Source of the DNA: Thalassovita autumnalis
Lineage (GTDB): Bacteria > Pseudomonadota > Alphaproteobacteria > Rhodobacterales > Rhodobacteraceae
Length of the DNA: 64,000 nucleotides
Assembly (NCBI RefSeq): GCF_001458255.1
Contig: NZ_CYSB01000030.1
Location: 124,001 to 188,000 of the forward strand
Direction of reading: 5' to 3'
Part shown: piece by piece, positions 36,131-44,986 of the stretch
How positions within the stretch are numbered: the first letter of the stretch is position 1
How the letters are laid out: every line of letters begins with the position of its first letter
The notes under the pieces: generated by a model
Told to the model about the DNA's origin: nothing
The model's database searches: none
Seen by the model: only the letters and a program-made list of their open reading frames with translations
Made by a program: the position numbers and the translations under genes

Positions 36131-37093
36131 ATGAAAGTTCACATCCTCGATGATTGGTTCGACACGCTGCGCGGCCTCCCGTGTTTTTCCAAATTGGATG
36201 GCCACGACGTCACTGTCTGGACCGATCACCTGGACGACCCCGACGCTTTGGCCGCCCGTCTGAAAGATGCGGAGGTTTTGGTTCTGTTTCGTGAACGAAC
36301 CAAGGTTACGCGCAAACTATTGGAAAAGCTTCCAAACCTACGCCTGGTCAGCCAGCGCGGCACCTATCCCCACATCGACGTGCAAGCTTGTGCGGATCAC
36401 AATGTGATGCTGTGTTCCAAGATTCCATCGGGTGGCGGGGTGAACTATGCGGCGGCGGAATTGACGTGGGCGCTGATCATGATGGGCATGCGCGACCTGC
36501 CCAATCAAATGGCCTCGGTCAAGGCCGGCAACTGGCAGTCTGGAGTCGGAAAAACGTTACGAGGAAAGCGTCTGGGCCTCTATGGCTATGGGCGCATTGC
36601 CAAGGCTGTGGCCGGGTATGCGGAAGCTTTTGGAATGCAGACAGTTTGGTGGGCGTCAGAAGCCAGCCGTGCCTGCGCCAAAGCAGATGGTGCCACCGTC
36701 GCCGAATCCCGCGCTGAATTCTTTGCCAACAGCGATATCGTCTCTCTGCACCTCCGTCTCAATGCTCAAACGCGCGAGATAATTTCACTCGAAGATCTTT
36801 TGCAAATGCCGCAATCAGCACTCTTGGTGAACACATCCCGCGCCGGCCTAATCGCGCCGAACGCTCTTCTCTCTGCACTTGAGCACGGTCGCCCCGGCCG
36901 CGCAGCCATAGATGTGTTTGACGTAGAGCCGCTTTTGGACGCATCAGATCCCCTGTTGTCCCACCCAAACCTGATCGCCACTCCCCACATTGGTTTTGTG
37001 ACTGAAGAGGAGTTCGAGAAGCAATTCTCAGACATCTTCGATCAGGTGGTCGCGTTTGAAAATGGACGGCCGGAAAGTGTGATTGTTTCCTAG
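36131..37093 (+). CDS. D-2-hydroxyacid dehydrogenase
   Basis: A 320-residue NAD(P)-dependent D-isomer 2-hydroxyacid dehydrogenase. The nucleotide fold is GLYGYGRIAKAVAGYAEAF; the active-site Arg (LVNTSRAGLI), Glu (DVFDVEPL) and His (ATPHIGFVTEEE) are all present. ATG 36131 follows GAAAGG. It lies 57 bases after the usp gene in the same direction and is probably the last gene of the tricarboxylate block. The substrate is unknown. Confidence 0.9.
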   Translation: MKVHILDDWFDTLRGLPCFSKLDGHDVTVWTDHLDDPDALAARLKDAEVLVLFRERTKVTRKLLEKLPNLRLVSQRGTYPHIDVQACADHNVMLCSKIPSGGGVNYAAAELTWALIMMGMRDLPNQMASVKAGNWQSGVGKTLRGKRLGLYGYGRIAKAVAGYAEAFGMQTVWWASEASRACAKADGATVAESRAEFFANSDIVSLHLRLNAQTREIISLEDLLQMPQSALLVNTSRAGLIAPNALLSALEHGRPGRAAIDVFDVEPLLDASDPLLSHPNLIATPHIGFVTEEEFEKQFSDIFDQVVAFENGRPESVIVS

Positions 37094-37242
37094 TTGTTTC
37101 TCCTCCGCTGAAGTGGTCCAACTTGCATGCTGGTGCATGATTGGCCTTTGTTCCATCGGAGCGTTGGTTTCAGGGGCGGGTGGACGGTAGTTTCCCTGTG
37201 CCGCATCCTAAACCCACCAAGCTCAAGCAACAGGAGGCGGCG

Positions 37243-37677
37243 TTGACGATCATTCGGCCCAAGCAGGATGTGGCCTCAGGAGGTGCGAGGGACGTGGCCG
37301 GTCCGGAGGTACGTTCCCCAGAACCTGCCGCCGTTGACCCATCTGTTTTGACCGCGTTGCTGGGCCATGAGGACAAGACGTTTATTGCCGATACCCTGCA
37401 AAAGCTGATCTGTGAAACCGGTCCTGAAATTCCCAAGCTGCAAGAGGCCCTGGAAGCCAACGACAGGGAAACCGCCGGGTTTTTAGCGCATAAGTTCAAA
37501 TCCTCCATGCGGTCGGTCGGGGCACTTGCTTTCGGTGACCTATGCGACAGCATCGAACAGCGCGCCAATGGCGATGAGGTGTTTGATGGGCAGGGATTTA
37601 TCGAGCCGGTCGAACAGGGCTTTATTGCCGTTCTGGACTTCGTTGAAGACTACGCAAAAGAGCAGTTGGAAACCTAG
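37243..37677 (+). CDS. Hpt (histidine phosphotransfer) domain protein
   Basis: A 144-residue protein. After a Pro/Ala-rich N terminus (about 1-36) it has an Hpt four-helix domain with the phosphorylated His83 in LAHKFKSSMRSVGALAFGD. The start is taken as TTG 37243 because AGGAGG lies five bases before it; upstream in-frame starts have no such site. No matching hybrid kinase or response regulator is adjacent. The neighbouring PAS and HAMP-PAS genes suggest one signalling pathway. Confidence 0.78.
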   Translation: MTIIRPKQDVASGGARDVAGPEVRSPEPAAVDPSVLTALLGHEDKTFIADTLQKLICETGPEIPKLQEALEANDRETAGFLAHKFKSSMRSVGALAFGDLCDSIEQRANGDEVFDGQGFIEPVEQGFIAVLDFVEDYAKEQLET

Positions 37678-37716
37678 TCAGAGGGTTTGAGTGGCCTGCC
37701 GCAAATGTCCCACCTG

Positions 37717-37787
37717 GCTGTTCAAGCCAAATGAACAGCACCACAGCGAAGTGCTAGGTGAAACTGGCGAACGGGGCCTTTCGCCAG
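37717..37787. other. Two tandem hairpins in a convergent gap
   Basis: GCTGTTCA/TGAACAGC (37717-37739) and CTGGCGAA/TTCGCCAG (37764-37787) are perfect 8-bp stems. Neither has a T run. They lie between the converging Hpt and PAS genes and may end transcription from both sides, but this is weak. Confidence 0.4.
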
Positions 37788-37816
37788 CTCCCGATTTGTC
37801 ACACTCGCAGAGGCGC

Positions 37817-39109
37817 TTAAGCCGCTTGGCTGGTCTGCGCGGGATCATTCATGGACTGGTTGACCCCTTTCACAATCTCATCTGCAGCGGTTAGGATCGT
37901 ATCCAGATGGTTGTCGACATCGCGGTGGAAGGTTTCCAGACTGGTCAGGATTTCCTCCAACCCGCTGACGGCATTGGCAAGTCGGGCCATTTCAACCCGG
38001 CAGGCGATGCGGATGTTGGACAGCGCTAGGATCAACTCGCGCAGGTATTCCGTGCCGCTTTTGATCTTCAGTGCGGCCTCAACACTTTGGCTAACGGCGG
38101 TCAGGGACTGATCTTTGTAGCCGTTCAGCAGGTCATGCAGGAAACCGGTGTCGAGGTCCTTTGAAGCACCTTCCACCTGACGGGCCTGATCGTCAAACTG
38201 GGCGGTCATATCTTCCATCAGATGCGCCGCACAAAGTAGGAAATAGGTGTTCTGATCACGCGACACACCCCAGATGCCTTCCAGCTCTTCGTGCACACGT
38301 ACATTGGCTAGATGGCCTTCGATGCCGCGCATTTTCATGCTGTAGTTCTGGGCAATGGCGCGCAGCACTGATTGGCCAACCTGCTGCTTGTTGGCGACAA
38401 TCTCCATATTGGTGATCAAGAGGACGGCATGGTCAAATTTCCGCGCCAAAAGGGCCATTTCACGCTGGAAAATTGCCGTGTTGGAGGTGATCACATCAAC
38501 GCTGGTCAGAACCGGATCTTTGGCAACATCCAGCGCGTCACGGCGGGCCTCAAATTCGGTATAGAAGGCATGCGACTGAAACATCGCATAGGTCGGAAAA
38601 CCAAGGCCCTGCAACTGTTCCAGCACGCGGTGCGCGCTTTCTTCTGCGGAAAGCCCCAGCTCCTGCTCATCACGCAGGGCAGCTTGATAAAGTTCTTGGA
38701 CCTGCGCAAACAGTGGGCTGGAGGGTTTCATCCGAACCGAGAGGAAACCGCCGGTGATGGGCGAGGCAACCGCGTAAACCCAGTAGTATTTGCCGCTTTT
38801 GGTGCGGTTTTTCACATAGGCACCAACCGGGACGCCCGCCTTCAGGCCGTTCCACAGCAGCCAAAATACGGCTTTGGGAACATCGCCATGCCGCACCAGC
38901 TTGTGCGGGGCACCCATCAGCTCACCCGGGGCAAATCCGGCGATGCGCTCAAAGGTGTCATTATAGGATTGAATTACGCCGCGCTCATCCGTGCGCGAGA
39001 AAAAAAGCTCTTCAATGCCATAGGCTTCTTCTTCGTCAGTACCTAGGACGGATAACGGAAGCTCCAGATCTTCATCGACTTCAAAATTTCCTTTCGGCTG
39101 CATGTTCAT
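37817..39109 (-). CDS. PAS-domain sensor protein without a recognised output domain
   Basis: A 430-residue cytoplasmic protein. An Aer-like PAS domain fills about residues 30-130 (FFSRTDERGVIQSYNDTF, PHKLVRHGDVPKAVFWLLW, AYVKNRTKSGKYYWVYAV). The rest is helical and rich in charged residues (about 135-425), with no kinase, GGDEF or methyl-accepting signalling motif that I can see. The Aer-like PAS suggests sensing of redox or oxygen by a flavin, which is inference. It diverges from the HAMP-PAS gene. Confidence 0.8.
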   Translation of the reverse strand: MNMQPKGNFEVDEDLELPLSVLGTDEEEAYGIEELFFSRTDERGVIQSYNDTFERIAGFAPGELMGAPHKLVRHGDVPKAVFWLLWNGLKAGVPVGAYVKNRTKSGKYYWVYAVASPITGGFLSVRMKPSSPLFAQVQELYQAALRDEQELGLSAEESAHRVLEQLQGLGFPTYAMFQSHAFYTEFEARRDALDVAKDPVLTSVDVITSNTAIFQREMALLARKFDHAVLLITNMEIVANKQQVGQSVLRAIAQNYSMKMRGIEGHLANVRVHEELEGIWGVSRDQNTYFLLCAAHLMEDMTAQFDDQARQVEGASKDLDTGFLHDLLNGYKDQSLTAVSQSVEAALKIKSGTEYLRELILALSNIRIACRVEMARLANAVSGLEEILTSLETFHRDVDNHLDTILTAADEIVKGVNQSMNDPAQTSQAA

Positions 39110-39512
39110 TGCATAATCCCTTCGTATTCCATCTGCTTGCGGAAGCGGGGTCGAGACCAGCGTTTGTTACAAATGCCCGGCAGATGGGGTCGGGGACACC
39201 AAACATTTGATCAAGCCGCAGCTCAGTAACGTCGGCTTTTTGCGGGTCTTTAGGCAGAATTTCCTAGTTGACCGTATTAACAACCTAAGTGCGTCGTTTT
39301 GACTGACCTCAATCCTAGATTTTAGTCGGATCAGAACCGTCGCGGTCGCGAGCGACACATTCAAGTTGCGCCCTAGCCGAGTGGCTATCACTTTGATTTC
39401 AGCCTTGTCGGGAATGCCCCCCAAACCTTTCTGTGAAAGGGCGTGGCTGTTGATTGACAGGCCGGGGTGCCGGTGATGCTCTAGCAAGGTGGTTTACAGG
39501 AGCTGAGCGAAG
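39110..39512. other. 403-bp divergent gap between two PAS genes
   Basis: This stretch holds the start regions of the two divergent signalling genes. A minus-strand frame (39167-39487) is open for 106 codons, but it has no family resemblance and an odd composition, so no gene is called. No repeat or clear promoter pair was identified. Confidence 0.5.
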
Positions 39513-41072
39513 TTGCGCATGACACCAAAAGCGAACGCACTTGGTCTGAGGGCAAGCCTAGCCTACAGACAAGCGCAGATCGCAGTTTTCGCGGGCCTTC
39601 TATTGGGGCTGACGTTTAGTTTTCTTCAGATCGCGACGGATTTGCGGCGTGAGGTCAAAAACATCGATGCCACCTATGCCCGCAGCCTGGCGGCCTTTGA
39701 GGATGCGGCCTTTCAGGCGGCGTTCGGTCTGGATAAAGAGCTGGCGGAGCGGGTGGTTGACGGGCTGATGCTGCAGCCGGCAGTGATTGAGGCGTCGATC
39801 ATCGACAGCTACGGCGATGTGATGAGCCTCAAGCGCCAACCGCAGTCCCCCAGCCGGTTTCCCTGGCTGGTCGAGGCCACCTTTGGTCAATCGCGAGCGT
39901 TTCATTCAATCCTGACAGACGGCAACAGCACCTTTGTGGCCGGGAAAATCAATGTGATGGTGGATACCAACGTTCTGGCCCACGCCTTTCTGCAGCGCTC
40001 GGCGCTCGTTCTTGGGTTTGGGGTGTTGCGCAACCTCGTTCTGGCGATCCTGCTGACCTATCTGTTTTTCCGGCTGGTCACGCGGCCGCTGCGGGATATG
40101 GCGCGTGCCATCGGGGCGGGGGGCGAAACCCTGTCAGTGCCACGGCGCAATCGCGGCGATGAGTTGGGCGCACTCGCCCTGGCCTATAATCTGGAAACGC
40201 AGCGCCGTACCCTGACCGAAAGGCAGCTGAGTGCGGAGGAGCAGAAGCACAGCGTCCTGTTTGAAACCAGTGACATTTCGCAGTGGCTGGTGGATTTTTC
40301 CGCGGTCGATCTGCTGCTGCAGCAGCTGCGCAGGGATGCGGTGACAAACCTTGGTGAGCATCTGGATCAGCACCCCAAGTTGATTTCAGAACTTATCGTT
40401 AAGCTCCGTGTGTCCTCGGTAAACAACGCAACATTGCGTATGTTCACAACACACCGCGGCAGCGACTATGTGCAGACGCTGGGCGGTATTCTGGCTGAGG
40501 AGATGCGGAACGTTCTGAGAGATCTTTTGGTCGCGATTTGGCAGGGGCAAGGGGCTTTTGCCAAAGAGACGCTGCTGCGGTCACAGGACAACAGGCAATT
40601 CCCGGCCATTATCACCATCCCGCTGCCCCCGGCCGGCAGCCCGTTACAGACGCGCACCATGAGCATTGTCGATATCTCAATGCTCCAAAACCATGCGGGG
40701 GATTATAGCCTGCAGAATGAAATCTTGAACGCGTTGGAGGATGGGATATGCACGGTCAGATTGGCGGATACCTCCATCCTGACGGTGAATCCTGCGTTTG
40801 AACGGATGTTTCTGCACAGCGCCAGCAAGCTGCAGGGTCAGCCGCTGCTGTTGCTGTCGGTCAAAACGGCTGAGGCCAGAGATGGTCAGGTCCAAAACCT
40901 AGCCAGTGTGATCAAGGCCGAAAAAGACTGGGGTGGTCTGGTGCAGTGTCAGCGCCGCGATGGGGTGGAGTTCACCTGCCATGTTCAGGTTTCCAGCCAT
41001 TTCCACGTTGATCACGGTGCATTGGCTATCTTGTCCTTCCGACCTGCGCAGGTTGATGGGCCATCGGCCTAG
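39513..41072 (+). CDS. Membrane HAMP-PAS sensor without output domain
   Basis: A 519-residue protein with membrane helices at about 22-42 and 166-188 flanking a periplasmic domain. A HAMP linker follows (RLVTRPLRDMARAIGAGG) and then two PAS-like regions: ETSDISQWLVDFSAVDLLLQ (about 250-390) and LNALEDGICTVRLADTSILT (about 408-515). No kinase, cyclase or methyl-accepting domain follows, so it must signal through a partner. It may start at TTG 39513 (AGGAG site ten bases before) or ATG 39519. Confidence 0.8.
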   Translation: MRMTPKANALGLRASLAYRQAQIAVFAGLLLGLTFSFLQIATDLRREVKNIDATYARSLAAFEDAAFQAAFGLDKELAERVVDGLMLQPAVIEASIIDSYGDVMSLKRQPQSPSRFPWLVEATFGQSRAFHSILTDGNSTFVAGKINVMVDTNVLAHAFLQRSALVLGFGVLRNLVLAILLTYLFFRLVTRPLRDMARAIGAGGETLSVPRRNRGDELGALALAYNLETQRRTLTERQLSAEEQKHSVLFETSDISQWLVDFSAVDLLLQQLRRDAVTNLGEHLDQHPKLISELIVKLRVSSVNNATLRMFTTHRGSDYVQTLGGILAEEMRNVLRDLLVAIWQGQGAFAKETLLRSQDNRQFPAIITIPLPPAGSPLQTRTMSIVDISMLQNHAGDYSLQNEILNALEDGICTVRLADTSILTVNPAFERMFLHSASKLQGQPLLLLSVKTAEARDGQVQNLASVIKAEKDWGGLVQCQRRDGVEFTCHVQVSSHFHVDHGALAILSFRPAQVDGPSA

Positions 41073-41089
41073 CGCCGTCATCCTCGCCG

Positions 41090-41839
41090 CTATTGGGTCA
41101 CCGCATTCGGTTTCGTGTAGGCCTGCATGATATCGTCATAAGCACCGGCTTCACGCAGGGCATTGGCGGCTTGGCGCAGGCCCTCATCCTCGATCTCAGG
41201 CAATTGGCCCTTCGCGCATTGCAGCCACATCTCCTGACGTTCATAGGTGAAGACCTCACCCAGCACCTTCCGCCCGGTTTCGAGCAGCGACAGCTCATAA
41301 AGGATGCTCAACTCAGTGCCTGAAACGGCATCCACCCGGCCAGCGACCAACAGCGCCACGCTTTGCGCCACATCATTGGTCAGGACAATTTCAATTTCAG
41401 GGTCTTCCAGAATGGACGAGCCTTCAAAACTGCCGCGCGGAATGGCCAGCCGGCTGCCTTTCAGGTCATCGACGGAGGTCAGCGTCAAACCGGCGCGGGC
41501 CACAATCACGGTATCGAAGCGGTCATAGATCTTTGCCACTTGTTCATAGGTGGCCTTGCTGGGGCCTGTCTACAGGAACACGCCGCAATCCGCCACGCCT
41601 GAGGCCAGGTTTTTAATCACGCGCGAAATCGGCAGAACGGCATTGATGTGCTCCAGCCGGGCTTGCTCGGCGGTTACGCTCACAATGTCAACGATCAGCC
41701 CGTCCCGCCCCAGCGCATCCCCCGTTAAGGCATAGGGCGCGTAGTCGATTGTGGAAAAGCGGACCGGATCCGCCACGCTTTGGCCGGCAAGGGTAAGTGC
41801 GCTCAAAAGGGCTGACTGAAAAACCATCTGTTTGAGCAT
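41090..41839 (-). pseudogene. Periplasmic amino-acid-type binding protein with an in-frame amber codon
   Basis: Reading the minus strand from ATG 41839 (behind GAAGGAGC), a signal peptide and binding domain (RFSTIDYAPYALTGDALG, then LPISRVIKNLASGVADCGVF) end at a TAG at 41570-41572. The same frame then continues without shift (KIYDRFDTVIVARAGL, SRLAIPRGSFEGSSIL, VDAVSGTELS) to a stop at 41090. The two parts together make one class 3 solute-binding domain of 249 codons. A single nonsense change, a sequencing error or readthrough could explain it. No transporter permease is adjacent. Confidence 0.8.
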
Positions 41840-42196
41840 TTTGACGGTCGCTCCTTCGTCATCAAGGTTGCGGTGTGACCCACATCTAGGGCGGCGCATT
41901 CCGGCTATCTTGCCACAGATGTGGCCCTCGCTACAGCGCATGAATTCTGGGAAAACCGAAACGTGAAGGACGGGCAGGGCCGTTTCAGGCTGCTCTGCAA
42001 TGGGTTTAGCCCCAATGCCCATGTTGGGGGTTTCGGGTTCCTCGCGCCTAGGATGTTTGTTCAAATTTTTGCTGCGAACAGTCCATAAAATCCAGGGCGC
42101 GATCGGGATGAGATAACCGATTGAGATTACGCAATTGTTGTCTGATTGATGCACGTTTTGAGAGTTTGGATGGAGTTGTGCATTACAAATTACTCG
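41840..42196. other. Intergenic region before the liv operon
   Basis: About 350 bases separate the binding-protein pseudogene from the promoter region of the next operon. No coding potential, RNA or repeat was identified here. Confidence 0.5.
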
Positions 42197-42217
42197 TTGA
42201 CATGAATCATGATTCAT
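42197..42217 (+). promoter_or_regulatory. Perfect 16-bp palindrome over a -35 element of the liv operon
   Basis: ATGAATCATGATTCAT at 42202-42217 is perfectly self-complementary. It begins within a consensus -35 hexamer TTGACA (42197-42202) and sits 41 bases before the livK-like start. The size and symmetry suit a TetR-family operator, and a TetR gene lies in the operon it would control (47857). No good -10 was recognised. Confidence 0.65.
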
Positions 42218-42257
42218 ATTTCATGTTTTGCGAGGAACATCCTAGGGAGGAAAAACC

Positions 42258-43433
42258 ATGCTGCGCGCTGTTGCGTTGACGGCTGTGGGGGCCTTGATGG
42301 CCACTGCGGCAACTGCTGAAATCCGGATTGCCCATGTCTACGGCAAAACCGGCCCGTTTGAGGCCTATGCGGCCCAATCCCACAATGGTCTGATGCTGGG
42401 GCTGGAATATGCCACTGGCGGCACCATGGAGATTGACGGCGAGAAAATCGTTGTGATCGAAAAAGACACCCAGCTGAAACCCGACATCGGCCGTGCCCAG
42501 CTGGAAGAGGCTTACGGCGACGATGATGCTCATATCGCGATCGGGCCAGTGAGCTCGGGCGTGGCACTGGCGATGCTGCCGGTGGCCGAGGAGTATGAGC
42601 GCGTTCTGATTGTGGAGCCTGCGGTGGCCGACTCGATCACCGGTGCCAACTGGAACCCCTATATCTTCCGCACCGGGCGCAACTCGTCCCAGGATGCGAT
42701 TGCCAATGCGGTTGCTCTGGGCGGTGAGGGTGTGACCATCGCCACCCTGGCACAGGACTATGCCTTTGGCCGCGACGGTGTTGCCGCGTTCAAAGAAGCG
42801 CTGGAAGCCACAGGTGCGGAAATCGCGCACGAAGAATACGTGCCGACCGACACCACGGATTTCACCGCAGCGGCTGAACGTATTTTTACCAAGATGGGCG
42901 ACATCGAAGGTGAAAAGAAACTGTTCATCATCTGGGCCGGTGGCGGCAATCCGATGAGCAAAATCAACGCGATGGAGCCTGAGCGTTTCGGTGTTGAGAT
43001 TGCTACCGGCGGCAATATTCTGGCGGCGCTGAAAGCCTATAAAGAGCTGCCCGGCATGGAAGGTGCGACCTACTACTACTATGAAATCCCGCAGAACCCG
43101 GTGAATGAATGGCTGGTGAAAACCCATTTCGAACGCTTTGACAGCCCGCCGGATTTCTTCACCGCAGGCGGTATGGCCTCGGGCATGGCGATTGTTGAAG
43201 CCATCAAAAAGGCCGGTGGCGCTGAAGACACCGACGCGCTGATCGCCGCCATGGAAGGCATGACCTGGGAAACCCCGAAAGGTCAGATGCAATTCCGCGC
43301 CGAAGACCATCAGGCCATGCAGACCATGTACCATTTCCGCACCGAGGTGCATGACGGCAAAGACTACGGTGTGCCGGTTCTGGTTCGTGAAATCGGCATG
43401 GATGAAATGGCCATTCCGGTCCGCAACAAATAA
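42258..43433 (+). CDS. Branched-chain-type ABC transporter binding protein
   Basis: A 391-residue periplasmic binding protein of the LivK/HAAT family (signal peptide cleaved near TATA-E, residue 20). IRIAHVYGKTGPFEAYAAQ, IGPVSSGVALAMLPVAEEY and TLAQDYAFGRDGVAAF mark the fold. ATG 42258 follows a strong GGGAGG site. It begins an eleven-gene run. LivK relatives also bind aromatic acids, dicarboxylates and short fatty acids, so the ligand is not assumed to be an amino acid. Confidence 0.93.
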   Translation: MLRAVALTAVGALMATAATAEIRIAHVYGKTGPFEAYAAQSHNGLMLGLEYATGGTMEIDGEKIVVIEKDTQLKPDIGRAQLEEAYGDDDAHIAIGPVSSGVALAMLPVAEEYERVLIVEPAVADSITGANWNPYIFRTGRNSSQDAIANAVALGGEGVTIATLAQDYAFGRDGVAAFKEALEATGAEIAHEEYVPTDTTDFTAAAERIFTKMGDIEGEKKLFIIWAGGGNPMSKINAMEPERFGVEIATGGNILAALKAYKELPGMEGATYYYYEIPQNPVNEWLVKTHFERFDSPPDFFTAGGMASGMAIVEAIKKAGGAEDTDALIAAMEGMTWETPKGQMQFRAEDHQAMQTMYHFRTEVHDGKDYGVPVLVREIGMDEMAIPVRNK

Positions 43434-43456
43434 GCCGATCCCGGCTTAGCAACCCT

Positions 43457-43490
43457 CCCCGTGGCGCGGCTTTCCCCTTGCGCTACGGGG
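43457..43490 (+). other. Stem-loop between the binding protein gene and livG
   Basis: CCCCGTGGCGC pairs with GCGCTACGGGG (one G-T pair) around a 12-base loop, without a following T run. It probably stabilises or attenuates the transcript, giving more binding protein than ATPases. Confidence 0.6.
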
Positions 43491-43505
43491 ATCGGGACGA
43501 GAGAG

Positions 43506-44270
43506 ATGACCCAGACACTTCTAGAAACACAGGCGCTGACCGTGCGTTTTGGCGGTCACGTGGCCGTTGATGCGGTCTCCTGCAGCTTTCACGCAGGTGA
43601 GTTGACCGCGATCGTGGGCCCCAACGGCGCGGGCAAGACCACCTATTTCAACCTGATTTCCGGCCAGATCCCCGCCAGCGCGGGCACGGTTGAATTGATG
43701 GGTGAGGATATCACGCGCCTTGGCGTCGCAGATCGCTGCCGTCGCGGGTTGGGGCGGGCCTTTCAGCTGACCAACCTGTTTCCCAGCCTTTCGGTTCTGG
43801 AAAACGTGCGTCTGGTGATCCAGTCCCGCCAGCACAAAGGTTTTGGTCTGTTTTCCATGGCGGACAGCCACACAGAACTGACTGTCGCCGCGATGGCCAT
43901 TCTGGAACGGGTGCGGCTGGACCATCAGAAGGATCAGCTGGTCTCGGAACTGTCGCATGGCGATCAGCGCAAGCTGGAAGTGGCGCTGCTGCTGGGCCTC
44001 GACCCGATGGTTTACATGTTCGATGAGCCCACCGCCGGCATGAGCGTGGACGAAGCCCCGGTCATTCTGGACCTGATTGCCGAAATCAAAGCGGATCGGG
44101 AGCGCACCGTGCTGCTGGTCGAACACAAGATGGACGTGATCCGCACCCTGGCGGATCGGATTATCGTTTTGCACAACGGCGCCTTGGCGGCGGATGGCGA
44201 TCCGGAAACGGTGATGGCCTCAGACGTGGTGCAAGAGGCCTATATGGGCAAGGAGCTGGATCATGTCTGA
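43506..44270 (+). CDS. ABC transporter ATPase, LivG type
   Basis: A 254-residue ATPase with Walker A GPNGAGKTT, signature LSHGDQRKLEVALLL and Walker B VYMFDEPTAGMS. The insertion after GRAFQLTNLFPSLSVLENV is typical of LivG. ATG 43506 follows GACGAGAG; the open frame further upstream overlaps the hairpin. Its end overlaps livF by eight bases. Confidence 0.94.
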   Translation: MTQTLLETQALTVRFGGHVAVDAVSCSFHAGELTAIVGPNGAGKTTYFNLISGQIPASAGTVELMGEDITRLGVADRCRRGLGRAFQLTNLFPSLSVLENVRLVIQSRQHKGFGLFSMADSHTELTVAAMAILERVRLDHQKDQLVSELSHGDQRKLEVALLLGLDPMVYMFDEPTAGMSVDEAPVILDLIAEIKADRERTVLLVEHKMDVIRTLADRIIVLHNGALAADGDPETVMASDVVQEAYMGKELDHV

Positions 44271-44985
44271 CCCGATCCTGTCACTCAGCGCGGTCTACAC
44301 AGACATCGCGCAATATCACATTCTGCAAGGCGTGGACCTTGTTGTCCCGCGTGGTCAGGTGACCATGCTTTTGGGGCGTAATGGCGTGGGCAAGACCACC
44401 ACGCTCAAAACCATTATGGGGCAATGGGCGGCCAAATCTGGCCAGATCCAATTTGGTGGGGCTGACATCACCCAAATGGCCACCTCGGCTCGGGCGCGGG
44501 CTGGCATTGGATTTGTGCCCGAAGATATGGGGATCTTCAGCGACCTGACCGTTGCAGAAAACATGGCGCTGGGCTGTATCTCTGGCCCGCTGAAGCCGGA
44601 ACGCAAGGATTGGCTGCTCAGCGCCTTTCCCGCGCTTGCCACCTTCTGGGAGGCGGAAGCAGGCAACCTGTCAGGCGGGCAGAAGCAGATGCTGTCGATT
44701 GCCCGCGCATTGGCCGAAGACCGCAAGCTTTACCTCATTGATGAGCCGACCAAGGGCCTGGCGCCCGCCATCGTCTCCACCATGGCTGCGGCGCTGCGTG
44801 AACTGAAGGCGCAGGGCGCGTCGATCCTACTGGTCGAACAGAACTTCTCGGTCGCGAAGGCCTTGGGCGACAGCGCGGCGGTGATGGATGACGGCCGGGT
44901 GATCTGGACCGGTGAGATGGCAGAACTGGCAACAAGCAAAGACCTGCAGGAACGGCTGATGGGTCTCAGCATGGAGGCACATTAA
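44263..44985 (+). CDS. ABC transporter ATPase, LivF type
   Basis: A 240-residue ATPase with Walker A GRNGVGKTT, signature LSGGQKQMLSIARAL and Walker B LYLIDEPTKGLAP. The segment GFVPEDMGIFSDLTVAENM is typical of LivF. It forms the heterodimeric ATPase with the LivG-type protein and is one base before the first permease. Confidence 0.94.
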   Translation: MSDPILSLSAVYTDIAQYHILQGVDLVVPRGQVTMLLGRNGVGKTTTLKTIMGQWAAKSGQIQFGGADITQMATSARARAGIGFVPEDMGIFSDLTVAENMALGCISGPLKPERKDWLLSAFPALATFWEAEAGNLSGGQKQMLSIARALAEDRKLYLIDEPTKGLAPAIVSTMAAALRELKAQGASILLVEQNFSVAKALGDSAAVMDDGRVIWTGEMAELATSKDLQERLMGLSMEAH

Positions 44986-44986
44986 G

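Noticed and set aside
37094-37242. Second copy of the tRNA-Leu 3' end as the right border of an island
   Set aside because: I looked for GGTTCGAGTCCGGCC-like sequence at the end of the tricarboxylate block and did not see it. A border may lie elsewhere or be lost.
39167-39487. Minus-strand frame of 106 codons in the divergent PAS gap
   Set aside because: No motif, no ribosome site of note and amino acid content unlike neighbouring proteins; probably non-coding.
41540-41572. Frameshift in the binding-protein gene
   Set aside because: The coding frame before and after the break is the same (the distance between the two stops is a multiple of three), so the defect is a nonsense codon.
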